The notes: generated from the sequence alone by a model not told the origin. 64,000 bases of DNA from Mycobacterium sp. 1164966.3 (GCF_001665395.1 NZ_LZSG01000021.1:1-64000); one strand, 5' to 3'; shown: positions 31,065 to 40,297, numbered from the stretch's first letter. Program-made: numbers and translations.

Positions 31065-31580
31065 ATGCCTGATGAATCCGCGGGATTTGCGGCCCAGCTG
31101 GATGACATGTCGAAGGATGTTCGGCCGGTCGATCTGGACGACGTGGACCGCAGCATTCTGCGCGTCTTGCACGGCGATGCCAGGATTACCAACAATGCGC
31201 TCGCCGAGGCGGTGGGTATCGCCCCATCGACGTGCCACGGGCGCGTACGGCGGTTGGTGGAACTCGGCGTCATCCGCGGCTTCTACGCCGACATCGACCC
31301 GGTCGCAGTGGGATTGCCCCTGCAGGCGATGATCTCGGTGAACCTGCAGTCCAGTGCGCGCGGCAAGATCCGCAGCTTCATTCAACAGATCCGCCGCAGG
31401 CGACAGGTGATGGACGTCTATTTCCTGGCCGGCGCCGACGATTTCATCCTCCACGTCGCTGCTCGTGACACCGAGGACTTGCGCTCGTTCGTGGTCGAGA
31501 ACCTCAACGCCGACGCGGACGTCGCGGGCACCCAGACTTCGCTGATCTTCGAGCACCTGCCCGGCGCAGCGCCGATCTAG
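31065..31580 (+). CDS. aldR: Lrp/AsnC family regulator of ald (AldR)
   Basis: A 171-residue feast/famine regulator. The helix-turn-helix (DRSILRVLHGDARITNNALAEAVGIAPSTCHGRVRRLVELGVI) is followed by the RAM ligand domain (VMDVYFLAGADDFILHVAARD). AldR senses amino acids and controls ald, which is divergently coded. ATG at 31065. It is followed 50 bases later by the SRPBCC gene, with no sign of sharing a promoter. Corresponds to Rv2779c. Confidence 0.93.
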   Translation: MPDESAGFAAQLDDMSKDVRPVDLDDVDRSILRVLHGDARITNNALAEAVGIAPSTCHGRVRRLVELGVIRGFYADIDPVAVGLPLQAMISVNLQSSARGKIRSFIQQIRRRRQVMDVYFLAGADDFILHVAARDTEDLRSFVVENLNADADVAGTQTSLIFEHLPGAAPI

Positions 31581-31630
31581 TGGCGATCTAACCCTGTGTA
31601 GGGCCTGGGCCGGCTGGTTATGATCACCAG

Positions 31631-32092
31631 ATGACAGAGCCATCCGCCTCGGCGACCGTGCAAATCGACCGCAGTCCTGACGAGGTATACCGGCTCATCA
31701 CCGACCTGCCGACGCTGGCTTCGTTGGCCGAGGAGGCGGTGGCGATGGAGTTCCGCAAGGGTGACTGCGTGAGCACGGGGGCGGTGTTCGTCGGCCGCAA
31801 CGAAAACGATGACAAGCGCTGGTCGACGAAGTGCACGGTGACCGACGCCGAACCGGGCCGCGTCTTCGCCTTCGACGTCCGCTACACCGTGCTGCCGATC
31901 GCCCGCTGGCAGTACGACCTTGAAGCCGCCGACGGCGGCTGCCGGGTCACCGAGAGCACCTGGGACCGCCGGCCCGGCTGGTTCCGCAAGGTCGCCTACC
32001 GGGCCACCGGTGTCAAAGATCGCGCCGCCGCCAACGCCGAGCACATCCAGCTCACCCTGCAACGCCTCAAGCAACGTGCGGAAGCCGGGTAG
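31631..32092 (+). CDS. SRPBCC (polyketide cyclase/dehydrase-like) family protein
   Basis: A 153-residue START-like protein beginning MTEPSASATVQIDRSPDEVYRLITDLPTL, with VFVGRNENDDKRWSTKCTVT and a C-terminal amphipathic helix that would close a hydrophobic pocket. Corresponds by position and my recollection of sequence to Rv2778c. It overlaps the next gene, a monooxygenase, by 17 bases, so it is the first gene of a five-gene oxidative cluster. It could deliver or hold a lipophilic substrate. Not catalytic by any motif I can see. Confidence 0.82.
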   Translation: MTEPSASATVQIDRSPDEVYRLITDLPTLASLAEEAVAMEFRKGDCVSTGAVFVGRNENDDKRWSTKCTVTDAEPGRVFAFDVRYTVLPIARWQYDLEAADGGCRVTESTWDRRPGWFRKVAYRATGVKDRAAANAEHIQLTLQRLKQRAEAG

Positions 32093-33551
32093 TTCGACGA
32101 CGATACGTGATCCCGCTGTCGCCGTCGTCGGCGCGGGAATGTCCGGTTTGTGTGTCGCTATCGCGTTGCTGCGCAGCGGCATCACCGATCTCACCGTCTA
32201 CGAGAAGGCCGACGAGGTGGGCGGGACGTGGCGCGACAACACTTACCCCGGACTGACCTGCGACGTGCCGTCGCGCGTCTATCAGTACACGTTCGCCACG
32301 AACCCGAACTGGTCGCACATGTTCTCCCCGGGCGGCGAGATTCAGGCCTACTTCCGTGGTATCGCAGACCAATTCGCGCTGCGAGACCGGATCCGGTTCG
32401 GTACCGAAATCGTCAGCGCCCGCTTCGATGGCCGCCGCTGGGTGCTGCGCACTGACGCCGGAAACGAGGTCGAGGTGGACTTCCTGATCTCGGCTACCGG
32501 AGTGCTGCATCATCCCCGAATGCCGTCGATCGCCGGCCTGAACGACTTCGGCGGCAACGTGTTTCATTCCGCGCGCTGGGATCATCGAGTGGCGCTGCAG
32601 GGGCGGCGCATCGCGGTGATCGGCAATGGATCTACCGGAGTTCAGCTGGTCTGCGGGTTGGCCGGCGTGGCGGGCAGAGTCGTGCTGTTCCAGCGCACCG
32701 CGCAGTGGGTCATGCGGCTGCCGAACCCGCGATACTCCCGGTTCGCCAGCGTTACCCACCAAGCCATTCCATGGCTCGATCGACTGGCTTACCAGGTATA
32801 CAGCTTTCTTTTCGACACTTTCGCCGTTGCATTGACCAAACCCGGTTTGCGACGAAAGTGGATGGGAGCGCTATGCCGCGCCAGCTTGCGCAAGGTGCGT
32901 GACCCCGAGCTGCGCCGTTCACTGACCCCGCAGTATCAGCCCATGTGCAAGCGGCTGGTAATGTCGGCGGGCTTCTACCACGCCATCCAGCGTGACGACG
33001 TCGAACTGGTCACGGCCGGCATCGACCATGTGGAACGCCGCGGCATCGTCACCGAGGACGGCGTCTTGCACGAGGTGGACATCATCGTGCTGGCCACCGG
33101 TTTCGACACGCACGCCTTCTTCCGGCCGATGCGGCTGACCGGCCGGGACGGAATCACGGCCGACGAGGTATGGCGCGACGGCCCGCACGCGCACCAGACC
33201 GTTGCAATCCCCGGATTTCCCAACTTCTTCATGATGCTGGGGCCGCACAGCCCGGTGGGGAATCTGTCGCTGACCGCGGTTGCCGAATCACAGTCCAATC
33301 ACATACTGGACTGGATAAATCGTTGGCGCCATGGTGAATTCGACACCGTGGAGCCAACCCCCGCGGCGACCGCGATCTACAACGACCAGTTGCGTGCCGC
33401 CATGCCCAACACGGTGTGGACGACCGGCTGTGACAGCTGGTACCTGGGCAAGGACGGTCTGCCCGAAGTCTGGCCCTTTACGCCGGGCGCACACCGCGCG
33501 ATGCTGGAAAATCCCGATCCAAGCCACTATGACCTGCGCAGCTTCGCCTGA
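32076..33551 (+). CDS. FAD-dependent monooxygenase, Baeyer-Villiger type
   Basis: A 491-residue class B flavin monooxygenase. The FAD loop GAGMSG is at 19-24. The Baeyer-Villiger fingerprint FxGxxxHxxxWD is at 158-169 (FGGNVFHSARWD), and the NADPH loop GNGSTG at 183-188. ATGFDTH follows near the C-terminal third. These enzymes insert oxygen next to ketones or hydroxylate heteroatoms; EthA and MymA are mycobacterial relatives. GTG 32076 overlaps the SRPBCC gene by 17 bases; there is no better start. Substrate unknown; the neighbours suggest a sterol-like or long-chain lipid. Confidence 0.9.
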   Translation: MRKPGSSTTIRDPAVAVVGAGMSGLCVAIALLRSGITDLTVYEKADEVGGTWRDNTYPGLTCDVPSRVYQYTFATNPNWSHMFSPGGEIQAYFRGIADQFALRDRIRFGTEIVSARFDGRRWVLRTDAGNEVEVDFLISATGVLHHPRMPSIAGLNDFGGNVFHSARWDHRVALQGRRIAVIGNGSTGVQLVCGLAGVAGRVVLFQRTAQWVMRLPNPRYSRFASVTHQAIPWLDRLAYQVYSFLFDTFAVALTKPGLRRKWMGALCRASLRKVRDPELRRSLTPQYQPMCKRLVMSAGFYHAIQRDDVELVTAGIDHVERRGIVTEDGVLHEVDIIVLATGFDTHAFFRPMRLTGRDGITADEVWRDGPHAHQTVAIPGFPNFFMMLGPHSPVGNLSLTAVAESQSNHILDWINRWRHGEFDTVEPTPAATAIYNDQLRAAMPNTVWTTGCDSWYLGKDGLPEVWPFTPGAHRAMLENPDPSHYDLRSFA

Positions 33552-33595
33552 GGCGTGGTGCCGCATTTATACTGACCGAATTTGAAGGGGGCCAC

Positions 33596-34504
33596 ATGAT
33601 TACCGTTGACGACCAGGCAGTCGGTCCGCATGACGATTCCCTCGATCACGAACGCCTGGTCCTCGAGGCACGCGACGTCAAGTTCGACTGGGCCAAACTG
33701 CCTTTTCACTATGTGCCAAACGAGCCGCTGGCCACCCACGTCCTCAACGTCCTGCATCTGCTGCTGCCCGCGGGCGAGGAATTCTTTGTCGAGGTATTCA
33801 AGAAAGCGCTGCCGCTGATCAAGGACGACCAGCTGAGGCTGGATGTGCAGGGATTCATCGGTCAGGAGGCGATGCATTCCCAGGCCCACTCAGGCGTGCT
33901 CGCCCACTTCGCCGCCCAAGGTGTCGACCTGACACCGTTCACCGGCCAGGTCAGGTGGTTGTTCGAGCGCTTGCTCGGTGAGAAGCCCCGGCGCAGCGCA
34001 CGGCGACAGCACAGTTGGTTGCTGGAGCAGGTTTCGTTCATCTCGGCAATCGAGCATTACACCGCCGTGCTGGGTGAGTGGATACTCGATTCCCCCGAGC
34101 TCGACGCCGTCGGGGCCGATCCGGTGATGCTGGACATGCTGCGGTGGCACGGAGCCGAGGAGGTCGAGCACAAGGCCGTCGCGTTCGACACCATGAAGCA
34201 CCTGCGGGCCGGGTACTGGCGCCAGGTGCGCACCCAGCTGGCGGTCTCGCCGGTGATGTTGCTGATGTGGATTCGCGGAGTGCGGTTCATGTACTCGGTG
34301 GACCCGCTGCTGCCGCCGGGCAGCAAGCCGCGCTGGCGGGATTACATCAGGGCCGCACGCCGCGGGCTGGTGCCCGGGCCGCTGCGCCTGGCGCGGGTCG
34401 TCGGCGACTACTACAAGCCGGGCTTTCACCCCTCGCAGTTGGGCGGCCTGGATCTGGCCGTCGACTATCTGGCCGTCTCACCCGCCGCCCGAGCATCGCA
34501 CTGA
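33596..34504 (+). CDS. ferritin-like diiron protein, PF10118 'metal-dependent hydrolase' family
   Basis: A 302-residue helical protein, usually annotated as a predicted metal-dependent hydrolase. Its metal ligands have the pattern of a four-helix diiron carboxylate enzyme: E62 (EEFF), E91-x2-H94 (QEAMH), E143 (IEHY) and E179-x2-H182 (EEVEH). That arrangement is typical of O2-activating oxygenases, desaturases or oxidases rather than hydrolases. AAGGGGG precedes the ATG at 33596. It sits between a flavin monooxygenase and a hydrolase-SDR fusion, with a 2Fe-2S reductase downstream that could supply electrons. Function is inferred only. Confidence 0.82.
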   Translation: MITVDDQAVGPHDDSLDHERLVLEARDVKFDWAKLPFHYVPNEPLATHVLNVLHLLLPAGEEFFVEVFKKALPLIKDDQLRLDVQGFIGQEAMHSQAHSGVLAHFAAQGVDLTPFTGQVRWLFERLLGEKPRRSARRQHSWLLEQVSFISAIEHYTAVLGEWILDSPELDAVGADPVMLDMLRWHGAEEVEHKAVAFDTMKHLRAGYWRQVRTQLAVSPVMLLMWIRGVRFMYSVDPLLPPGSKPRWRDYIRAARRGLVPGPLRLARVVGDYYKPGFHPSQLGGLDLAVDYLAVSPAARASH

Positions 34505-34507
34505 GCT

Positions 34508-36244
34508 GTGGCTAGCACCAACGTCATTGCTTCCGACGGCGTCACCCTGGCCGTATGCCGGTACAACGACATCGACCCGCAGCGCCCGACCATCCTGGCG
34601 ATTCACGGCTGGCCTGACAACCACCATGTGTGGGACGGAGTCGCCGAACAGCTCGTCGACCGCTATAACTTCATCGCGTACGACGTCCGCGGCGCCGGCG
34701 AATCATCCTGTCCGGCAACTCGTTCCGGATACCGTTTCGACCAGCTGGTGTCCGACACCAGGACGGTGATCGACAGCCTGGGCGTCGGCCGGGTGCACCT
34801 GCTGGCGCACGACTGGGGCTCGATTGCCACCTGGGCCGCCATCACCGACGAGTCGGTGATGGCCAAAGTTGCCTCCTTCACCTCGATCTCGGGCCCGCAT
34901 CTGCGCTACTCCGGCAGGTTCCTGCGATCAGCGCGCTTGCCCGATGTCGCCAAACAGCTTGTGGGTTCGAGTTATATCGGCTTATTTCTCTGCCCGGGGC
35001 TTCCTGAATTGGCTTTTCGGTCCGGGTTGGGCGTCAAAGTGCTTGGTGCTGTTGAACGTTTCGGTCGCACAAGCTCCCGCAGCCGGCGTCAAGTGCCGCC
35101 CCGCTCGATCGGCGACTACGTCAACGGCCTGGCCTTGTACCGCGAAAACATGCCCGCGCCGATGGTGTCGCCCGGCCCGCAGCTGCCACGAACCGACGTC
35201 CCGGTGCAAGTGCTGGTGCCGCGTAGGGACCTTTTCGTCACGCCCGCGCTGCAGCGGTTTACCGGCTCAATTCCGAAGGGCAGCAGGGTCATTCCGATCG
35301 AAGGCGGGCACTGGGTGGTGACATCGCGACCCGACGTCATCGCCCGGCTGACCGCCGAATGGGTAGACCGTGTGGTCGGCGGTGTTCCCGCCGGCGAGTC
35401 GGAGGTGCGCACCGGCCCGCGCCAGGTGGGCGGCAAGCTCGCGTTGGTTACCGGTGCGGGCTCAGGTATCGGCCGGGCCACCGCAGTCGAGCTGGCCCGT
35501 CAGGGCGCGCGCAAGGTGGTAATCGTCGACCTCGACTCGGTGGCGGCCAAGGAAGCCGCCGATGCGGTGCGCGCGGCGGGTGCCGAGGCGGCCGTCTACC
35601 AGGCCGACGTCAGCGACGAAACGGCGATGAATGACCTTGCGGCGCAAGTTCACCGAGAACACGGCGTCGTCGACATCCTGGTCAACAACGCCGGTATCGG
35701 GATGGCCGGCCGGTTTTTGGAGACGTCCTCAGCGCACTGGGACGCAATCATGGGCGTCAATGTCCGCGGCGTCATCGCCGGCAGCAGGGTCTTCGGCGAG
35801 CAGATGGCCGAACGAGGCCAGGGCGGAACGATCATCAATATCGCGTCGGCGGCGGCATTCATGCCGTCGAAATCGATGGTCGCCTACAGCACGACGAAGG
35901 CCGCGGTGCTGGCATTCAGCGAGGCCTTGCGCGCCGACCTGGCCGACGAGGGCATCACCGTGACGGCTGTGTGCCCGGGCTTCGTAAACACCAACATCGC
36001 CAAAAGCACTGTCTACGCGGGGATGACGGCGCAACAGCAGGAGCGTGCCCGGCAGAAGGCGGACGCGGCGTACCGGCGCCGCAACTTCACCCCGGAAGCC
36101 ACCGCCAAGGCGATCGTCAAGGCGGTCAGGACCGGTCCGGCGGTGCTACCGGTGGCCGCGGAGTCCCGCATCGGCTACGCGATGCGCCGCATCAGCCCTT
36201 CGGCGCTTCGACTGTTCGCGCGCTTCGACCTGCGGCAGAAGTAA
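34508..36244 (+). CDS. alpha/beta-hydrolase fused to short-chain dehydrogenase (EphD-like)
   Basis: A 578-residue two-domain protein. Residues about 1-290 form an alpha/beta hydrolase of epoxide-hydrolase type (HGWPDNHHVWD oxyanion segment; nucleophile D102 in AHDWGS; late GGHWVV histidine). Residues about 310-578 form an SDR (VTGAGSGIGRATA, NNAGIGMAG, catalytic Y460-x3-K464). The same fusion occurs in M. tuberculosis EphD (Rv2214c), implicated in mycolate or lipid epoxide modification. GTG start at 34508, three bases after the diiron gene. It may open an epoxide and oxidise the product in one chain. Confidence 0.9.
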   Translation: MASTNVIASDGVTLAVCRYNDIDPQRPTILAIHGWPDNHHVWDGVAEQLVDRYNFIAYDVRGAGESSCPATRSGYRFDQLVSDTRTVIDSLGVGRVHLLAHDWGSIATWAAITDESVMAKVASFTSISGPHLRYSGRFLRSARLPDVAKQLVGSSYIGLFLCPGLPELAFRSGLGVKVLGAVERFGRTSSRSRRQVPPRSIGDYVNGLALYRENMPAPMVSPGPQLPRTDVPVQVLVPRRDLFVTPALQRFTGSIPKGSRVIPIEGGHWVVTSRPDVIARLTAEWVDRVVGGVPAGESEVRTGPRQVGGKLALVTGAGSGIGRATAVELARQGARKVVIVDLDSVAAKEAADAVRAAGAEAAVYQADVSDETAMNDLAAQVHREHGVVDILVNNAGIGMAGRFLETSSAHWDAIMGVNVRGVIAGSRVFGEQMAERGQGGTIINIASAAAFMPSKSMVAYSTTKAAVLAFSEALRADLADEGITVTAVCPGFVNTNIAKSTVYAGMTAQQQERARQKADAAYRRRNFTPEATAKAIVKAVRTGPAVLPVAAESRIGYAMRRISPSALRLFARFDLRQK

Positions 36245-36254
36245 GGATTCGACG

Positions 36255-37331
36255 GTGTCGGAAAGCATTTGGGACAGCAGGCCGGCCGACCTTTACGGCC
36301 GCCGCGACCGCGACCGCTTCGCCACCGTGCTGTGGGGCGTGCGAACGCTGTTCGGGAGCTTTGCCGCTGCGTCGCGGTGGTCACCGGCGCGGGTGGTGCC
36401 GGTGCGCCGCACGCAGTTCGCGGTGGTCACCCGCCGCGAACTCGTCGCACCCGACGTCGTCGCGTTGACCCTGGCCGACCCCGACGGCGGATTGCTTCCG
36501 TCGTGGACGCCCGGCGGACATATCGACGTCCAGCTGCCCTCGGGGCGACGCCGCCAGTACTCCCTGTGCGGACCGCCGGGGCGGCGCACCGACTACCGCA
36601 TCGCCGTCCGCCGGATCGCCGACGGTGGCGGCGGTTCCATCGAGATGCACGACGTGTACCGGGTGGGCGACACTTTGACTTTCGAAGGCCCACGCAACGC
36701 CTTCTATCTCGGCACGACGGAACGTGACGTGTTGTTCGTGATCGGCGGCATCGGCGTGACGGCCATTCTGCCGATGATCCGGGTGGCCCAGCAATACGGA
36801 ACCGATTGGCGCGCAGTCTATGCCGGCCGTAGCCGCGAATACATGCCGTTCCTGGACGAGGTGGTGTCGGTGGCGCCGGACCGGGTCACGGTGTGGGCGG
36901 ACGACGAGCACGGTCGTGTGCCCGCCGTCGACGACCTGCTGACGGGCGCGGGGCCAGCGACGGCCGTCTACGTGTGCGGGCCCAGCGCCATGTTGGAGGC
37001 GGTCCGGGTGGCCCGCAATGAACATGCCGACGCGCCACTGCATTACGAGCGGTTCAGCCCCCCGCCGGTGGTCGACGGAGTTCCATTCGAATTGGAACTC
37101 GCCCGGTCGAAACGCGTGCTCAGTATTCCTGCGAACCGGTCCGCTCTCGACGTCATGCTCGACGGCGACCCGACGACCCCGTACTCGTGCCAGCAGGGCT
37201 TCTGCGGAACATGCAAAGTCAAATTGCTTGCCGGACAAGTCGATCACCGGGGCCGAGGTGTCGTAGCTGACGACGAGATGCTGGTCTGCGTGTCCCGGGC
37301 GAAAAGCGACCGAGTTGTCATAGACGCCTAG
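36255..37331 (+). CDS. flavin and 2Fe-2S ferredoxin-type oxidoreductase
   Basis: A 358-residue class IA reductase. The flavin motif RQYS is at 100-103, the NAD(P)H-binding GGIGVT at 164-169 and CGP at 241-243. A C-terminal plant-type ferredoxin has cysteines 312, 317, 320 and 345 (CQQGFCGTC...C). Such reductases feed electrons to Rieske or diiron oxygenases. GTG start at 36255, 10 bases after the EphD-like gene. The diiron protein two genes upstream is the most likely partner; the Rieske oxygenase at 39.3 kb is an alternative. Corresponds to Rv2776c by position. Confidence 0.9.
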   Translation: MSESIWDSRPADLYGRRDRDRFATVLWGVRTLFGSFAAASRWSPARVVPVRRTQFAVVTRRELVAPDVVALTLADPDGGLLPSWTPGGHIDVQLPSGRRRQYSLCGPPGRRTDYRIAVRRIADGGGGSIEMHDVYRVGDTLTFEGPRNAFYLGTTERDVLFVIGGIGVTAILPMIRVAQQYGTDWRAVYAGRSREYMPFLDEVVSVAPDRVTVWADDEHGRVPAVDDLLTGAGPATAVYVCGPSAMLEAVRVARNEHADAPLHYERFSPPPVVDGVPFELELARSKRVLSIPANRSALDVMLDGDPTTPYSCQQGFCGTCKVKLLAGQVDHRGRGVVADDEMLVCVSRAKSDRVVIDA

Positions 37332-37347
37332 GTGCTGATGGGCGCGG

Positions 37348-37405
37348 CGAACGTGGGCGATATGCACGCGTTTTGATCACTTTTCGTACATAACACCCAC
37401 GTTCG
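37348..37405. repeat. 10-bp perfect inverted repeat between convergent genes
   Basis: CGAACGTGGG (37348-37357) and CCCACGTTCG (37396-37405) are exact complements around a 38-base, T-rich spacer. They lie between the ends of the reductase and epoxide hydrolase genes (82-base gap). Probably a two-way terminator structure, similar in layout to those at 6.1, 29.8 and 55.6 kb. Confidence 0.55.
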
Positions 37406-37413
37406 GCGGGGAG

Positions 37414-38544
37414 CTAGAAGACGCGCTGTTCTGTCAGCACGTCGGCGAAGTTTCCCAGATCCGCGGCGAAGGCGGCCGGCTGCTCGAAGGCCGCGAAGTG
37501 CCCACCGCGGTCCTGAATTGCATAGTGCACCAGGTTGTATCGCGCCGCCGCCCACGCGCGGGGGGTCTGCGCCAGCTCATAGGGATACACGGCGTATCCG
37601 GTGGGGACGTCGACATGACCGGTCCACTCGCTGGTCCCGCTGGTGCCGGCGCGCTTGGATTCGCAGTAGAGACGCGCCGCAGAGGTCGCGGTGCCGGTGA
37701 GCCAATAGAACATCAGGTTGTCGATCAGCCGATCAATGGAAATGGGCATGCCTTCTCTGATGTCGCACCAGGCATGAAATTTCTCGAGTATCCAGCCGGC
37801 CAGGCCCAGCGGCGAGTCGTCCAAGCCGAAACCCAGCGAATGTGGGCGCGTGGACTGTAATTCCATGTACGCAAGGCCATCTTTGACGCGTTCGGCGCTG
37901 GACGTGAGGGCAGCGAGTTCGGACTGTGAGACGTCCGCCAGCAGTTCAGTGTCGCTCTGGTCGGGCGGCGCCAGCAACATGTTGCTGTGGATGGCGGCCA
38001 CGTTGGGGGCGTAATGCTCGCCGAGGTGGCGCGCGACGAGCGCGCCCCAATCGCCGCCCTGCGCGATGTAGCGCTCATAGCCGAGCTCCGCAATCACGTC
38101 AGCCACCGCCGCGGCGACGCGGGCGACGTCGACGCCCCGTTCGCTCGTCGGGCCGGAGAAACCGTAGCCGGGCATCGAGATCAGCACGACATGGAATCGC
38201 TGCCGCAACATCGGCAGGGCGTCGAGGAATTCGACGATCGAGCCTGGCCAGCCGTGTGTGATAACAAGAGGCAGGGCGTCTCGGTCGTCTGACCGTGCAT
38301 ACAGGAAGTGCACGCGCTGTCCGGCCGCTTCGGTGACGAACGAACCGATCGCGTTGACCTCGGCCTCGACGCAGCGCCAGTCGTAGCGGTTCACCCAGTG
38401 GTCGACCACACCGCGAAGGAACGACTGGTCGGTGCCGTAATCCCAACCCGCACCGGCAATCTCGGCTGGCCAGCGGGCGTTGCTGAGCCGTTGCCGAAGA
38501 TTGCTGATCTGCACTTCGGGCACGTCGAGAACCAACGGTTCCAT
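37414..38544 (-). CDS. epoxide hydrolase, microsomal (EHN) type
   Basis: A 376-residue alpha/beta hydrolase with the N-terminal EHN domain (VQISNLRQRLSNARWP, then GTDQSFLRGVVDHWVNRYDWR). The HGWPGS oxyanion motif and the nucleophile in AQGGDWGALV are present; the late histidine lies near GGHFAAFE. It converts epoxides to diols. The ATG at 38544 is used; a start 11 codons upstream would run into the TetR gene. It follows the TetR gene by 4 bases and is surely co-transcribed and regulated with it. Confidence 0.9.
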   Translation of the reverse strand: MEPLVLDVPEVQISNLRQRLSNARWPAEIAGAGWDYGTDQSFLRGVVDHWVNRYDWRCVEAEVNAIGSFVTEAAGQRVHFLYARSDDRDALPLVITHGWPGSIVEFLDALPMLRQRFHVVLISMPGYGFSGPTSERGVDVARVAAAVADVIAELGYERYIAQGGDWGALVARHLGEHYAPNVAAIHSNMLLAPPDQSDTELLADVSQSELAALTSSAERVKDGLAYMELQSTRPHSLGFGLDDSPLGLAGWILEKFHAWCDIREGMPISIDRLIDNLMFYWLTGTATSAARLYCESKRAGTSGTSEWTGHVDVPTGYAVYPYELAQTPRAWAAARYNLVHYAIQDRGGHFAAFEQPAAFAADLGNFADVLTEQRVF

Positions 38545-38548
38545 GACC

Positions 38549-39199
38549 TCAACCTTCCAGATAGGCGACCAGAGCATTGATCAGTCCGCGCCGCGCCATG
38601 TCGAGATCGGCATACGAGCCCAGTTGGCGCTCCGACACCAGGCCGCGCATCGCCCCCGGGATGAGGGCCGCCACCTCGCGCACCCGGTCGGCGTCGACAT
38701 CCAGCCCGGCAAAGGCGTTCTGGCAGGTCTCCAGCCAGCTCTTGCCCCAGGAGAACAACTCCGCGGCGGTGCGCGGGTAGAGGCGTTCCAGCTCGGCGGG
38801 ATCGCGGGGGAGTGCGGCGCGCAGGTTTTCGATCGCCCGTGAATCCGCGGATGCCAGGCCGCGATAAAGGGTTTCGATGATCGCGCCGACCCGCTCCTGC
38901 AGACGTGCGTTCGGTCGGACGGGCGTCGACAGCGTCGAGAATGTCGCGGCGCGTCGCTCTGCGGTGCGGTGCAGCACCGCAGCCCAGAAACCGTCGGTGT
39001 CGCCGAATTGGTATTGCACCGCGCCCCAGGTAGCGCCGATGTCCTTGGCGATGCGGTTGGCCGACACCGAGCCCGGCTCGCCCGAGGCGAGCGATCGCAG
39101 CGCGGCCTCGAGCATGCTCTCGCGAGTGGCGTTGCCGCGCCGGTTGGGACGCCGGCCTTCGACGCCGGCCCCGGCAACCCGCCCAGTCATGCCGTTCAT
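38549..39199 (-). CDS. TetR family regulator
   Basis: A 216-residue TetR-type protein. The helix-turn-helix segment reads NATRESMLEAALRSLASGEPGSVSANRIAKDIGATWGAVQYQFGD. ATG at 39199 or 39190 (both in frame, three codons apart). It sits in one unit with the epoxide hydrolase and faces the Rieske oxygenase gene across a 66-base gap, so it likely controls both directions. The same frame remains open far upstream through the Rieske gene, but that is shadow translation. Confidence 0.85.
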   Translation of the reverse strand: MNGMTGRVAGAGVEGRRPNRRGNATRESMLEAALRSLASGEPGSVSANRIAKDIGATWGAVQYQFGDTDGFWAAVLHRTAERRAATFSTLSTPVRPNARLQERVGAIIETLYRGLASADSRAIENLRAALPRDPAELERLYPRTAAELFSWGKSWLETCQNAFAGLDVDADRVREVAALIPGAMRGLVSERQLGSYADLDMARRGLINALVAYLEG

Positions 39200-39265
39200 C
39201 CTATGGTCTCGACATGCTTTTTCATAGAAGGTACTGTGATTGTTCGGGCTGGCAAGGAGGATTCG

Positions 39266-40291
39266 ATGGCTAAGCCGCCGTTGTCGATGAAACCGACCGG
39301 GTGGTTCCAGGTCGCCTGGTCGGACGAGATCGCCGTGGGCGACGTGCACAAGATGAAGTATTTCGACCAGGAGATGGTTGCTTGGCGGGCGGAATCCGGC
39401 CAGCTCACGGTGATGAATGCTTACTGCGAGCATCTGGGTGCTCATCTGGGTTACGGCGGCAAGGTCGTGGGCGAGGTGTTGCAGTGCCCGTTCCACGGGT
39501 GGCAGTGGAGCCAGCAGGGCCGCAACGTCTGCATCCCGTACCAGGACCGCCCAAACCGCGGCCGGCGCATTCGCACCTATCCCGTGGTGGAGCGCAACGA
39601 GTCCGTCTACATCTGGCACGACGTTCAGGGGCGTGAGCCGTACTTCGACGCCCCCGACGTGTTCGCAAGCTTCGGCGACGAGAGCAGTGCGGCGGATTAT
39701 TACCCGCAGCAGCGGTTGTACCGAGCCGGCCTGGAGATGCATCCGCAGTACGTTTTGGAGAACGGTGTGGATTTCGCGCACTTCAAGTACGTGCACAACA
39801 CGCCAATCGTGCCGGTGTTCACCCGCCACGACTTCGATGAACCGGTGTCCTTCGTCGACTTCACCATCACCTTCGAAGGGGACGACGGCCAGAGAATCGA
39901 GGACGTCAACAGCGGCGTGGAGGCCATCAACGGCGGTCTGGGCATCGCGGTGACCAAGAGCTGGGGAATGGTCGACAACCGCACCATCTCCGCCATCACC
40001 CCGGTCGACGAGTCCACCTCCGATGTCCGGTTCATGGTCTACATCGGCCGCACGCCCGCCAAGGATCCGGCCCGCGCGGAGCTCAGGGCGCAGGAGTTCG
40101 GGCGGGAAGTGATCCGGCAGTTCGAGCAGGACGTCCACATCTGGCAGCACCAGCGCTACTCCGACCCGCCGGCGCTGGCCCCCGACGAATACCAGGGCTT
40201 CACCGCAATTCGCCAGTGGGCCAAGCAGTTCTATCCCGACGGCATCGGTGGCAGCGCCGCCGAAGTCTATGCAGCGTCCCAGAAAGGCTGA
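39266..40291 (+). CDS. Rieske non-heme iron oxygenase, KshA-like
   Basis: A 341-residue oxygenase subunit. Rieske ligands are C54-x-H56 and C74-x2-H77. The mononuclear iron site is N166-x2-D169-x2-H172-x4-H177 (NGVDFAHFKYVH). KshA proteins hydroxylate steroid ring B at C9; this one is shorter than I recall for M. tuberculosis KshA, so the steroid substrate is only a guess. AAGGAGG at 39254-39260 ends 5 bases before the ATG at 39266. It is co-directional with a DapB-like dehydrogenase and needs a reductase partner, possibly the one at 36.3 kb. Confidence 0.88.
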   Translation: MAKPPLSMKPTGWFQVAWSDEIAVGDVHKMKYFDQEMVAWRAESGQLTVMNAYCEHLGAHLGYGGKVVGEVLQCPFHGWQWSQQGRNVCIPYQDRPNRGRRIRTYPVVERNESVYIWHDVQGREPYFDAPDVFASFGDESSAADYYPQQRLYRAGLEMHPQYVLENGVDFAHFKYVHNTPIVPVFTRHDFDEPVSFVDFTITFEGDDGQRIEDVNSGVEAINGGLGIAVTKSWGMVDNRTISAITPVDESTSDVRFMVYIGRTPAKDPARAELRAQEFGREVIRQFEQDVHIWQHQRYSDPPALAPDEYQGFTAIRQWAKQFYPDGIGGSAAEVYAASQKG

Positions 40292-40297
40292 ATCTCA

